DNA of 64,000 nucleotides from Streptomyces sp. ML-6 (lineage in GTDB: Bacteria > Actinomycetota > Actinomycetes > Streptomycetales > Streptomycetaceae), in the NCBI RefSeq assembly GCF_030116705.1, contig NZ_JAOTIK010000001.1:806001-870000 (forward strand). The letters run 5' to 3'. A model generated the notes under the pieces. That model did not search any database. It was not told where the DNA came from and saw nothing but the letters and a program-made list of their open reading frames with translations. Within the stretch, counting starts at the first letter, position 1. Every line of letters starts with the position of its first letter. The position numbers were made by a program, and so were the translations under genes. Below, piece after piece: positions 8,069 to 15,485 of the stretch.

Positions 8069-8758
8069 ATGACCGTTCTGGTGGTGACGGGCACGGGCAC
8101 GGAGATCGGCAAGACGATCGTGACGGCGGCCGTGGCGGCGGTGCGCCCGGACCGGTCCGTCGCGGTGCTCAAGCCCGCGCAGACGGGGCTCGCGCCGGAT
8201 GAGCCGGGGGACGCGGCCGAGGCGGCGCGGCTGGCCGGCGATCATGTCACCGCGGTCGAACTGGCGCGCTTCCCCGAACCGTTGGCGCCCGCCACGGCTG
8301 CCCGCAGGGCGGGGCTGCCTCCGGTGCGGCCGTACGAGATCGCCGACGCGGCGGAGAAGCTGGCGACCGAGCACGATCTCGTGCTGATCGAGGGCGCGGG
8401 CGGTCTGCTGGTGCGGTTCGACGACGAGGGCGCGACCCTCGCCGACGCGGCCCGGCTGCTGGCCGCCCCGGTGCTGGTCGTGACACCCGCCGGGCTGGGC
8501 ACGCTCAACACCGCGGCGCTGACCTCGGAGGCGCTGCGGGCCCGGGGGCTCGAATGCCGCGGCCTGGTGGTGGGCAGCATGCCCGCAGAGCCGGACCTGG
8601 CGGCGCGCTGCAATCTGGTGGACCTACCAGTGGTGACGGGCGCGCCGCTCCTGGGCGCGGTCCCGGCCGGCGCGGGCGCGCTGGCGCCCGCCGATTTCCG
8701 TGCGCGGTCCGGGAGTTGGCTCGCCGCGGAACTGGGCGGGACCCGGCCGCCCGGCTGA
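8069..8758 (+). CDS. bioD: Dethiobiotin synthetase
   Basis: Encodes 229 aa. The ATP-dependent enzyme closes the ureido ring of dethiobiotin using CO2. The P-loop GTGTEIGKT is at residues 7-15, and the switch region is EGAGGLLV. It starts one base after the bioA stop, completing a bioBAD operon; bioF is divergent. No bioC or bioH, which supply the pimeloyl precursor, is nearby, as is usual in actinomycetes. Confidence 0.95.
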   Translation: MTVLVVTGTGTEIGKTIVTAAVAAVRPDRSVAVLKPAQTGLAPDEPGDAAEAARLAGDHVTAVELARFPEPLAPATAARRAGLPPVRPYEIADAAEKLATEHDLVLIEGAGGLLVRFDDEGATLADAARLLAAPVLVVTPAGLGTLNTAALTSEALRARGLECRGLVVGSMPAEPDLAARCNLVDLPVVTGAPLLGAVPAGAGALAPADFRARSGSWLAAELGGTRPPG

Positions 8759-8944
8759 GCGGCCGGGCCGTACGGAACGGAACGGGCCGGGTGAAACGGG
8801 CAGGGAGCTGCAGAACGGGCGGAACGGGCCGGGCCGGGCCGGGCCGGGCGGAACGACCGCGCGGGGAGAATTTGCCGTGCGGAGCGGGAAGAATCCTAGA
8901 AGAGCCGCACTCTTCGCTCGTGCGCCCGGCCGAGGAGGTCCGTC

Positions 8945-9622
8945 ATGCGTCTGCGCAGCACGAGAATCCCGCAGGACGCGGTGCACCACCCCGTCTTCGC
9001 CCGGTTCTACGCCCGGGTGAGCGTGATCGCGGAGACCAGGGCGGGGCTGGGCGCGGTGCGTGCGGAACTGCTGGCCGGGCTGTCCGGCCGGGTCATCGAG
9101 GTGGGCGCGGGCAACGGGCTGAACTTCGCGCACTACCCGCCCGGGGTGGCGGAGGTGGTGGCCATCGAACCCGAGTGTGGCCTGCGGCGGTTGGCGGTGC
9201 GGTCCGCCCTGCGCGTCGGCCTCCCGGTGGACGTGGTGCCGGGCACGGCGGAGGCGCTGCCGGTCAAGAGCGAGGCGTTCGACGGAGCCGTCGCGTCGCT
9301 GGTGCTGTGCACCGTACGGGATGTGGAGCGCTCGCTCGCGGAGATCAGGAGGGTGCTGCGGCCCGGTGGTGCGCTGTGCTTCTTCGAGCACGTGCGGGCC
9401 GAGGGCCGGGCCATGGCGCTGACGCAGCGGGCGCTGGACCGTACGGTCTGGCCGCTGCTGACGGGCGGGTGCCATACGGCGCGCGACACCCTGGCGGCCA
9501 TCGAGGGGGCCGGGTTCGTGGTGGAGTCCTACCGCAGGGTCAGGATGCCGGAGCGGGGTGTCCAGCTGCCCACCTCGTCGTGCGTACTGGGCACGGCGCG
9601 GCGACCGGGCGGGGCGGGCTGA
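8945..9622 (+). CDS. Class I SAM-dependent methyltransferase
   Basis: Encodes 225 aa. Rossmann motif I is VIEVGAGNGLNF (about residues 36-47). The acidic turn after beta2 is VVAIEPE and the post-motif is GALCFFEHV. The overall pattern is close to UbiE/METTL7-like enzymes that act on small molecules, but the substrate cannot be deduced. A very good ribosome site, GAGGAGG, precedes the ATG. The gene is monocistronic; the spacer before it (8759-8944) is a GC-rich run of short GGGCC-type repeats. Confidence 0.85.
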   Translation: MRLRSTRIPQDAVHHPVFARFYARVSVIAETRAGLGAVRAELLAGLSGRVIEVGAGNGLNFAHYPPGVAEVVAIEPECGLRRLAVRSALRVGLPVDVVPGTAEALPVKSEAFDGAVASLVLCTVRDVERSLAEIRRVLRPGGALCFFEHVRAEGRAMALTQRALDRTVWPLLTGGCHTARDTLAAIEGAGFVVESYRRVRMPERGVQLPTSSCVLGTARRPGGAG

Positions 9623-9741
9623 CGCCCCGGGCCGCCTCCGGGTCCGAGGCGCCCGGCCGTCGCAGCGTCACGGGCCGGGGCGAGCGCGTCGCCCACCGTG
9701 CCGTGCCGTCGTGCGGCGCGGATACCGCCGTACGGTGCGGC

Positions 9742-9813
9742 GCCACCATGCAGTGCAGTGCCGCCATGCAGTGCAGTGCCGCCATGCAGTGCAGTGCCGC
9801 CATGCAGTGCAGT
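9742..9813. repeat. Four tandem 18-bp repeats
   Basis: Four head-to-tail copies of GCCGCCATGCAGTGCAGT (the first has one change) between convergent genes. Each copy contains the internal double TGCAGT, and the array runs straight into the palindrome at 9808-9833. Confidence 0.9.
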
Positions 9814-9833
9814 TGCAGTGCACTGCAACTGCA
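9808..9833. terminator. Perfect 26-bp palindrome of TGCAGT motifs
   Basis: A 13-base half-site (TGCAGTTGCAGTG) is followed directly by its exact complement. It ends one base before the toxin stop codon on the minus strand, so it may form the toxin transcript's 3' hairpin. The lack of a loop also fits a protein-binding site. Confidence 0.55.
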
Positions 9834-9834
9834 G

Positions 9835-10206
9835 TCACAGGCTCCAGTGGCGCAGCTCGTCGGCAATGGCCCGGACGTCGGCCTTGCCCTCCTTGACCAG
9901 CCTGGCCAGGTCGCGTACCTGCTCGGGCGAGGTGACGACCTTGAGGCCGGAGGCCACGAGGTAGCCGTACGCAACGGCTGAGGAGAACATCGCGTTGGAG
10001 TGTTCGAGCGCGGGGACGTGGAGCAGCAGTTGCAGGAGCGCGGCGGCCCTGATGTGCGGGTCGCTGTAGACGGGGCTGCCGAAGATCTCGGCCTCGTGAC
10101 GGGCCACCGCGGCCACGAGCGCACCCCAGTCGACGACCTGCGGATCGCCGGGGGTCTTGTGCTCGGCCACCATGAGCAGCCAGGACAGGTCGATCTGGAG
10201 GTTCAA
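9835..10206 (-). CDS. Fic/Doc-like toxin component
   Basis: Encodes 123 aa, matching from memory the group annotated in Streptomyces as 'fic family toxin-antitoxin system, toxin component' (LSWLLMVAEHKTPGDPQV near the start). Doc/Fic enzymes use HxFx(D/A)(G/N)K to modify targets. The corresponding segment here, LEHSNAMFSSAVAYGYL, keeps His but not the phosphate-binding loop. The enzyme is therefore either divergent or inactive. It starts with TTG overlapping the antitoxin stop (TTGA), giving translational coupling, with an AAAGG ribosome site inside the antitoxin gene. Confidence 0.75.
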   Translation of the reverse strand: MNLQIDLSWLLMVAEHKTPGDPQVVDWGALVAAVARHEAEIFGSPVYSDPHIRAAALLQLLLHVPALEHSNAMFSSAVAYGYLVASGLKVVTSPEQVRDLARLVKEGKADVRAIADELRHWSL

Positions 10207-10430
10207 CGCGTACCTTTGCGCTCCGGGCCGAACTCCTCGGCGAACACCGACTCGTACTGCTTCATGAAGTCGGCCGCTGCTTCGACGAAGGTGTGTCCGA
10301 CCTCCCCCGCGTCCTGCCGCACGAGTTCCTCTATGTAGCGGTTCACACTCATCCCCCTTTGCAGCGCTCGTTGCCGCGCGGCCTCGGCGGTGGCCTCGTC
10401 CACTCTCACGTTCAGCTGAGTCTTGGGCAC
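10203..10430 (-). CDS. Ribbon-helix-helix antitoxin
   Basis: Encodes 75 aa. The N-terminus, MPKTQLNVRVDEATAEAARQ, is an RHH beta-strand plus helix that dimerises and binds DNA. A second helix (MSVNRYIEELVRQ) and an acidic C-terminal tail for toxin neutralisation follow. It starts with GTG, eight bases downstream of a strong palindrome, and is the first gene of the operon, antitoxin before toxin. Confidence 0.85.
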   Translation of the reverse strand: MPKTQLNVRVDEATAEAARQRALQRGMSVNRYIEELVRQDAGEVGHTFVEAAADFMKQYESVFAEEFGPERKGTR

Positions 10431-10438
10431 GAAACCAC

Positions 10439-10458
10439 GCTAGCGCGCTTGCGCTAGC
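10439..10458. promoter_or_regulatory. Inverted-repeat operator of the toxin-antitoxin operon
   Basis: GCTAGCGC-GCTT-GCGCTAGC, a perfect 8-bp inverted repeat with a 4-bp centre. It lies immediately upstream of the antitoxin GTG. RHH antitoxins normally autorepress through such sites; the role is inferred from position and symmetry. Confidence 0.65.
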
Positions 10459-10506
10459 ACCGGCAACAGCTGCTCCCGATGCCCCGTACACCCGTCGACC
10501 GCCCCC

Positions 10507-10554
10507 ATGAGGGGTCCGTCGGGGCCCGTGATGAGGGGTCCGTCAGGGCCCGTG
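10507..10554. repeat. Two tandem 24-bp repeats
   Basis: ATGAGGGGTCCGTC(G/A)GGG plus CCCGTG, twice in tandem with one mismatch. They lie in the 430-bp spacer (10431-10861) between the divergent antitoxin and SLT genes. The rest of that spacer holds a small CTGCT-TAGT-AGCAG hairpin near 10595 and a very C-rich tract before the SLT gene. Confidence 0.85.
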
Positions 10555-10861
10555 AATGTGATGCCACCCATAGGAGCTGGGTCACATACCAAGCTGCTTA
10601 GTAGCAGCGAACCCTCCCCAATGGCTCCAAACAGCCATCAAAACTCTCATTCCGGACATCTCTCCTGGTCCGGGTAGTACGTCACATCGTTGACCCCCAC
10701 CGCGGCCGCCGCTAACCATGGCTGTCATCGCGGAAACCGCCGGACCGGCCGGACACCCACCAGGCCGCCGCACCCCCGCACCGCAGGACCCGCCCCCGCC
10801 CCACCCCCCGGCACCCCCGTGCCCGGGACCGGGCACCCCCACACCAGGAGCACCCACCCGC

Positions 10862-11356
10862 ATGATGATCACCCGCACCCGTCTGCGCGCCCTGACCGCC
10901 ACCGTCGCCACCACCGCCGCCGCGGCCGCCGCCCTCACTCTCACCTCCACCTCCGCCCAGGCCGCCGAGACCCCCCAGGCCGCCCCCGCCGCCAAGACCA
11001 CCACCGCCACCGGCACCCAGGGCGACAAGGGCCACGCCAACAACCTCGACGGCTGGATCAAGGAAGCCCTGGCCGTCATGAAGGCCAAGGGCATCCCCGG
11101 CACCTACGAAGGACTGCACCGCAACATCATGCGCGAGTCCAGCGGCAACCCCAACGCACAGAACGGCTGGGACATCAACGCCCAGAAGGGCACCCCCTCC
11201 AAGGGCCTGCTCCAGGTCATCCAGCCCACCTTCGACGCCTACCACGTCCCCGGCACCGCCCACAGCCTCACCGACCCCGTCGCCAACATCACCGCCGCCG
11301 CCAACTACGCCGCCGACCGCTACGGCTCCATCGACAACGTCAACTCCGCCTACTGA
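10862..11356 (+). CDS. Secreted lytic transglycosylase-like (SLT) protein
   Basis: Encodes 164 aa. A Sec signal peptide (about 1-34, cleavage near AQA-AE) and a short Ala/Thr linker are followed by an SLT-like domain. The presumed catalytic Glu92 lies in MRESSGNP, followed by SKGLLQVIQPTF and the C-terminal PVANITAAANYAADRYGS. Family members cleave glycan strands in the wall. Codon third positions are almost all C, far more than neighbours, which suggests very high expression. The frame stays open upstream, but signal peptide and homology start at ATG 10862. Confidence 0.9.
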   Translation: MMITRTRLRALTATVATTAAAAAALTLTSTSAQAAETPQAAPAAKTTTATGTQGDKGHANNLDGWIKEALAVMKAKGIPGTYEGLHRNIMRESSGNPNAQNGWDINAQKGTPSKGLLQVIQPTFDAYHVPGTAHSLTDPVANITAAANYAADRYGSIDNVNSAY

Positions 11357-11427
11357 CAACCGAATCACGGGTCACCCTCGGCACAAACCGTTCGCCGAGC
11401 GGACCGGCACTCTGCTTGGCTCGCCCG

Positions 11428-11877
11428 ATGAACGAGCACCGGAACGATCACCGAAACGACCTCCGCATCCGCCATGCCGGCCTCCCGGACATCGACGCCG
11501 TATTGGACTTCTGGCGCGAGGCTGCGGAGGGGACGAGCATCAGCGACGACCACGACGGAGTGGCCCGACTGATTTCGAGAGATCCCGAAGCCCTGCTCCT
11601 GGCGGAGCGGGACGGGCGGCTCGTCGGAACGGTCATAGCGGGTTTCGACGGCTGGCGGTGCTCCGCCTACCGCCTGGCCGTACACCCGGACGCGCGCCGA
11701 CAGGGCATCGCCGCCGCACTGATGGCGGCGGCGGAGCAGAGGTTCACCGCTCTGGGCGGGCGCCGCGTCGACGCCATGGTCCTGGAGGCCAACGAACGGG
11801 CGCACCACGCATGGGCCGCGGTCGGCTACCACCGCGAGGATCACTGGCGACGTTGGGTAAAGCCGCTCACAGAGTGA
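11428..11877 (+). CDS. GNAT family N-acetyltransferase
   Basis: Encodes 149 aa. A single GNAT domain has motif A, YRLAVHPDARRQGIAAALMAAAE, which holds the acetyl-CoA pyrophosphate loop (RRQGIA). The C-terminal AHHAWAAVGYHREDHWRRWVK is typical of RimI-like enzymes. The substrate is unknown. It stands alone 71 bp after the SLT gene; base composition is somewhat less C-biased than that neighbour. Confidence 0.85.
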   Translation: MNEHRNDHRNDLRIRHAGLPDIDAVLDFWREAAEGTSISDDHDGVARLISRDPEALLLAERDGRLVGTVIAGFDGWRCSAYRLAVHPDARRQGIAAALMAAAEQRFTALGGRRVDAMVLEANERAHHAWAAVGYHREDHWRRWVKPLTE

Positions 11878-12050
11878 GACGATCACCGAAAGAGTGGTCG
11901 ACTTTGCCGATCCTTTACTATGGGTGTCCTTCTGTCCGCCCCTTCCGAAAGGTGTGAGCGTCCTTCCATGGGCGAGCCTCCCAGTAGCCGTTGCCACAGG
12001 CACCGAGCGATCCTCCTGCCCCTGCCCGATCATGGGACGGAGGTGAACCG

Positions 12051-13385
12051 ATGACCGAAGTGCTTCTTCTGCTCGTGGCGGTCCTGCTCTCGCTCGCCTG
12101 CGGTGCCTTCGTCGCGGCGGAGTTCTCGCTGACGACGGTCGAGCGCGGACAGCTGGAACGGGCCGTCGAGCGGGGCGAGCGTGGTGCGGCGAGCGCCATG
12201 AAGGCTGTGCGCAGCCTCACCTTCCAGCTCTCCGGCGCACAGCTCGGCATCACCGTCACCAACCTGGTGGTCGGCATGCTCTCCGAACCGTCCATCGCGA
12301 AGCTGATCCGCGGCCCGATGGAGGCCATCGGGCTGCCGCCGAGCCTGGCATCCTCCGTGGCCCTCGTCCTGGGAACCGCGCTGTCCACCGTCTTCCTGAT
12401 GATCGTCGGCGAGCTGGTCCCGAAGAACTGGGCGATCTCCTCCCCGCTGGCCGTGGCGAAGACCGTGGCGGCCCCCCAGCGGATCTTCACCGCAATCTTC
12501 CGGCCCTTCATCAGCCACCTCAACAACACCGCGAACCGGATCGTGCGCCGCTTCGGCCTGGAACCGGCCGAGGAGCTCGCGTCGGCGCGCAGCCCCCAGG
12601 AGTTGGCCGCGCTGGCACGGCACAGCGCGAAGGAGGGCGCCTTGGAAGCGGACACCGCGGAGCTTTTCGTCCGCACCCTCAACCTGGCGGAGCTGACGGC
12701 GGAGAACGTGATGACCCCCCGGGTCCAGGTCACCGCCCTCGACGCGCAGGCGACCGCCGAGGACGTGGCGAACGCCACCCGGGCGACCGGCCTGTCCCGC
12801 TTCCCCGTCTACCGCGGCAACCTCGACACCGTCATCGGTGTCGCGCACATCAAGGACGTCCTGGCGATACCCGCCGAACAGCGGCCCCGTACGCGCGTCT
12901 CGGAGATGCTGCGCGAGCCCCTGCTCGTACCGGAGACCCTCACCGTGGACCGGCTCCTGGACCGGTTGTCCGGCAAGCTCACGATGGCCGTCGTCATCGA
13001 CGAGTACGGCGGCACGGCCGGGGTCGCGACGCTGGAGGACATCGTCGAGGAGGTGGTCGGCGAGGTGCGTGACGAACACGACCCGCACGAGACGCCGGAC
13101 CTCGCGCCGGCCGGTGAGGACGCCGACGGGCGGACCCTGTGGTCGGCCGACGGCGCCGCGCGCGTCGACCAGCTGAGGACGATCGGACTGCGGGTGCCCG
13201 ACGGCCCCTACGAGACCCTCGCCGGAGTGGTCGCCACCGAGGTGGGCCGCATTCCCGCCGTGGGTGATTCGGTCGAGATGGCGGGCTGGCGGATCGACGT
13301 GGTCGACGCGTCCGGACGCCGTGTCGCGCGGGCCCTGCTGCACGCGCCGCTGCCCGACGACGAGCGGACGGAGGACGAACGATGA
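12051..13385 (+). CDS. CNNM/CBS-domain membrane protein (CorC/HlyC type), first copy
   Basis: Encodes 444 aa. An N-terminal CNNM domain with about four membrane segments (residues 1-170; AAEFSLTTVE, GAQLGITVTNL, GELVPKNWAI) is followed by a pair of CBS domains (about 215-340; VMTPRVQVTALDA, MAVVIDEYGGTAGVATLEDI). A C-terminal CorC/HlyC transporter-associated domain completes it. Relatives move or sense Mg2+ or Co2+. ATG 12051 follows a GGACGGAGG site. The stop overlaps the next gene's start (ATGA), so the two paralogues are translated together and may form a heterodimer. Confidence 0.93.
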   Translation: MTEVLLLLVAVLLSLACGAFVAAEFSLTTVERGQLERAVERGERGAASAMKAVRSLTFQLSGAQLGITVTNLVVGMLSEPSIAKLIRGPMEAIGLPPSLASSVALVLGTALSTVFLMIVGELVPKNWAISSPLAVAKTVAAPQRIFTAIFRPFISHLNNTANRIVRRFGLEPAEELASARSPQELAALARHSAKEGALEADTAELFVRTLNLAELTAENVMTPRVQVTALDAQATAEDVANATRATGLSRFPVYRGNLDTVIGVAHIKDVLAIPAEQRPRTRVSEMLREPLLVPETLTVDRLLDRLSGKLTMAVVIDEYGGTAGVATLEDIVEEVVGEVRDEHDPHETPDLAPAGEDADGRTLWSADGAARVDQLRTIGLRVPDGPYETLAGVVATEVGRIPAVGDSVEMAGWRIDVVDASGRRVARALLHAPLPDDERTEDER

Positions 13386-14401
13386 TCGCCGTCCAGCTCC
13401 TCATCGGACTGTTGACCCTGGTCGTCAACGCCTTCTTCGTCGGTGCGGAGTTCGCCCTGATCTCTGTGCGCCGCAGCCAGATCGAGCCCGAGGCCGAGGC
13501 CGGGAACCGGCGGGCGCGGAGTGTCGTCTGGGGCCTCGAACACGTATCGGCGCTGCTCGCGGCGGCCCAGCTGGGCATCACGCTGTGCACGCTGGTGCTC
13601 GGCATCGTCGCCGAGCCGGCCATCGCGCACCTGCTGGAGCCCGTCTTCGACGCGGTGGGGGTGCCGCACGGACTGATCCATCCGATCTCGTTCGTGATCG
13701 CGCTCTCCTTGGCGACGTACCTGCACATGCTGCTCGGCGAGATGGTGCCGAAGAACATCGCCCTGGCCGAGCCCGTACGGGCCGCGCTGCTGCTGGGACC
13801 GCCTCTGGTGGCGCTCGCCAGGGCCCTGCGCCCGGTGATCTTCACGATCAACGCCTTCGCCAACGCCTTGCTCAAGATCCTGCGCGTCGAGGCGAAAAAC
13901 GAGGTGGCGGCAACGTTCTCCGACGACGAGCTGGCCCGCCTGGTGAAGGACGCCGGGGACGCCGGGCTGGTCGACGACCGCTCGGCCGAACGACTGCACC
14001 ACGCCCTCGAGCTGGGCCGCCGCCCGGTGCGGGACGTGGTGATGCCGGTGGACCGCGTCGTGTACGCCGAGGTCGGCACCACGCCGGAGCAGTTGGAACG
14101 CCTCTCGTACGAGACCGGCTTCTCCCGCTTCCCCGTGATGGGCAGCGCGGAACGGATCCTGGGCTACCTCCATGTGAAGGACGCCCTCGACGCCGTACCG
14201 CGCGACGTCCCGTTCCCCGTGGCGTCGATGCGGCCGATCGCCCGGGTCCGGGCCGACACCCCGCTCGACGACGTACTGACCGCGCTGCGGCGCAGCCGTA
14301 CCCACCTGGCGGCGGTCCTCGACGAGGACGGGCGACTGGCCGGAATGGTCACCATGGAGGACGTGCTCCGCGAACTGGTGGGCCGCCCCAAGGCCCGCTG
14401 A
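13382..14401 (+). CDS. CNNM/CBS-domain membrane protein, second copy
   Basis: Encodes 339 aa. It has the same CNNM membrane domain as the previous gene (GAEFALISVRRSQIE, AAQLGITLCTLVLG, GEMVPKNIAL) and a CBS pair (VVMPVDRVVYAE, LAAVLDEDGRLAGMVTMEDVLREL). It lacks the extra C-terminal CorC/HlyC domain, which explains its shorter length. It overlaps its partner by 4 bp and ends just before a strong terminator. Confidence 0.93.
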   Translation: MIAVQLLIGLLTLVVNAFFVGAEFALISVRRSQIEPEAEAGNRRARSVVWGLEHVSALLAAAQLGITLCTLVLGIVAEPAIAHLLEPVFDAVGVPHGLIHPISFVIALSLATYLHMLLGEMVPKNIALAEPVRAALLLGPPLVALARALRPVIFTINAFANALLKILRVEAKNEVAATFSDDELARLVKDAGDAGLVDDRSAERLHHALELGRRPVRDVVMPVDRVVYAEVGTTPEQLERLSYETGFSRFPVMGSAERILGYLHVKDALDAVPRDVPFPVASMRPIARVRADTPLDDVLTALRRSRTHLAAVLDEDGRLAGMVTMEDVLRELVGRPKAR

Positions 14402-14428
14402 ACCGCCACTCCGGTCACCAGCACCGCA

Positions 14429-14467
14429 CGGGCCGGTGACGCCTCCCCCCGGGGCGTCACCGGCCCG
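14429..14467 (+). terminator. Terminator after the CNNM pair
   Basis: A 15-bp perfect stem (left arm CGGGCCGGTGACGCC) with a 9-base loop begins 27 bp after the stop codon. No U-run. Confidence 0.8.
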
Positions 14468-14562
14468 GTCCGTTTCCGGCACCGGTCCGTTTCCGGCCCC
14501 GCGAGCTGCGGGCTGTGGGCTGCGGGTGACCGAGAACCCGGGGAAGGCCGGAGCCACCGCGA

Positions 14563-14568
14563 TACGAT
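14563..14568 (+). promoter_or_regulatory. -10 box before the SGNH hydrolase
   Basis: TACGAT lies nine bases upstream of ATG 14578, so transcription would start at or within about two bases of the start codon. No ribosome site is visible, consistent with a leaderless mRNA. Confidence 0.45.
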
Positions 14569-14577
14569 CGCATCGCC

Positions 14578-15426
14578 ATGGAAATGAATGCCTCCTACAA
14601 CAGTCTCGTCGCGGTCGGCGACTCGTTCACCGAGGGCATGTCGGACCTGCTGCCCGACGGTTCCTACCGCGGCTGGGCCGATGTCCTGGCCGGACGGCTC
14701 GCCGCCCGCGCTCCGGGGTTCCGCTACGCGAACCTCGCCGTGCGGGGCAAACTGATCGGCCAGATAGTCGACGAGCAGGTCGACGCGGCCGCGGCCATGG
14801 GCGCGGATGTCGTCACGCTCGTCGGCGGGCTCAACGACACCCTGCGCCCCAAGTGCGACATGGGCATGGTCCGGGGGCGGATCGAAGAGGCCGTGGAGCG
14901 TCTCGCCCCCTCCTGCAAGAAGCTCGTGCTCATGCGGAGCCCCGGCCGGAACGGGCCGGTGATGGAGCGTTTCCGGCCGCGGATGGAGGAGCTGCTCTCC
15001 CTGGTCGACACGCTGGCGGCCCGGCACGGGGCGGTGGTCGTCGATCTGTACGGGGCACCCGCCCTGGGAGACCCCCGGTTGTGGGACGTGGACCGGCTGC
15101 ATCTGACAGCCGACGGGCACCGCCGGGTCGCCGAGGCCGTCTGGCAGACGCTGGGCCTGCCGCCGGAGGACGACTGGCGGAGCCCCCTGTCGGCCGCAGT
15201 GCCGCCGAAGTGGGCGAGGCGACGCGTCGACGACCTCCGTTTCGCCCGTGAACACCTGATGCCGTGGATCGGCCGTCGGCTGACCGGCCGCTCGTCCGGA
15301 GACGGCCGGACGGGCGCCCAGTACAGCCCCGAACTGGGCAGAGCCTTCTGGGTCACCCCCCAGGACACCCGGGACCCCGGTCCGGTGGCGGGATGGCGCC
15401 GAGTGGACGCGGATCCGCTCTCGTAG
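14578..15426 (+). CDS. SGNH/GDSL-family hydrolase
   Basis: Encodes 282 aa. Block I is GDSFTEG with nucleophile Ser16; block III is GGLND; block V is DRLHLTADGH (catalytic Asp and His). There is no signal peptide, so it should be cytoplasmic. Family members cleave esters, thioesters or acyl groups. The roughly 80-residue C-terminal extension after the catalytic core (WARRRVDDLRFAREHLMPWIGRRLTG) is typical of the actinobacterial subgroup. It precedes purB by 59 bp. Confidence 0.9.
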   Translation: MEMNASYNSLVAVGDSFTEGMSDLLPDGSYRGWADVLAGRLAARAPGFRYANLAVRGKLIGQIVDEQVDAAAAMGADVVTLVGGLNDTLRPKCDMGMVRGRIEEAVERLAPSCKKLVLMRSPGRNGPVMERFRPRMEELLSLVDTLAARHGAVVVDLYGAPALGDPRLWDVDRLHLTADGHRRVAEAVWQTLGLPPEDDWRSPLSAAVPPKWARRRVDDLRFAREHLMPWIGRRLTGRSSGDGRTGAQYSPELGRAFWVTPQDTRDPGPVAGWRRVDADPLS

Positions 15427-15471
15427 CAACCCACAAACCGGACCGCGGCGCTGGCCTGCACAAATCGCCAG

Positions 15472-15477
15472 TAGAAT
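15472..15477 (+). promoter_or_regulatory. -10 box of purB, leaderless
   Basis: TAGAAT, eight bases upstream of GTG 15486. There is no ribosome site between them, so purB is probably transcribed from its start codon. A -35 is not evident. Confidence 0.5.
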
Positions 15478-15485
15478 CCGGACAC

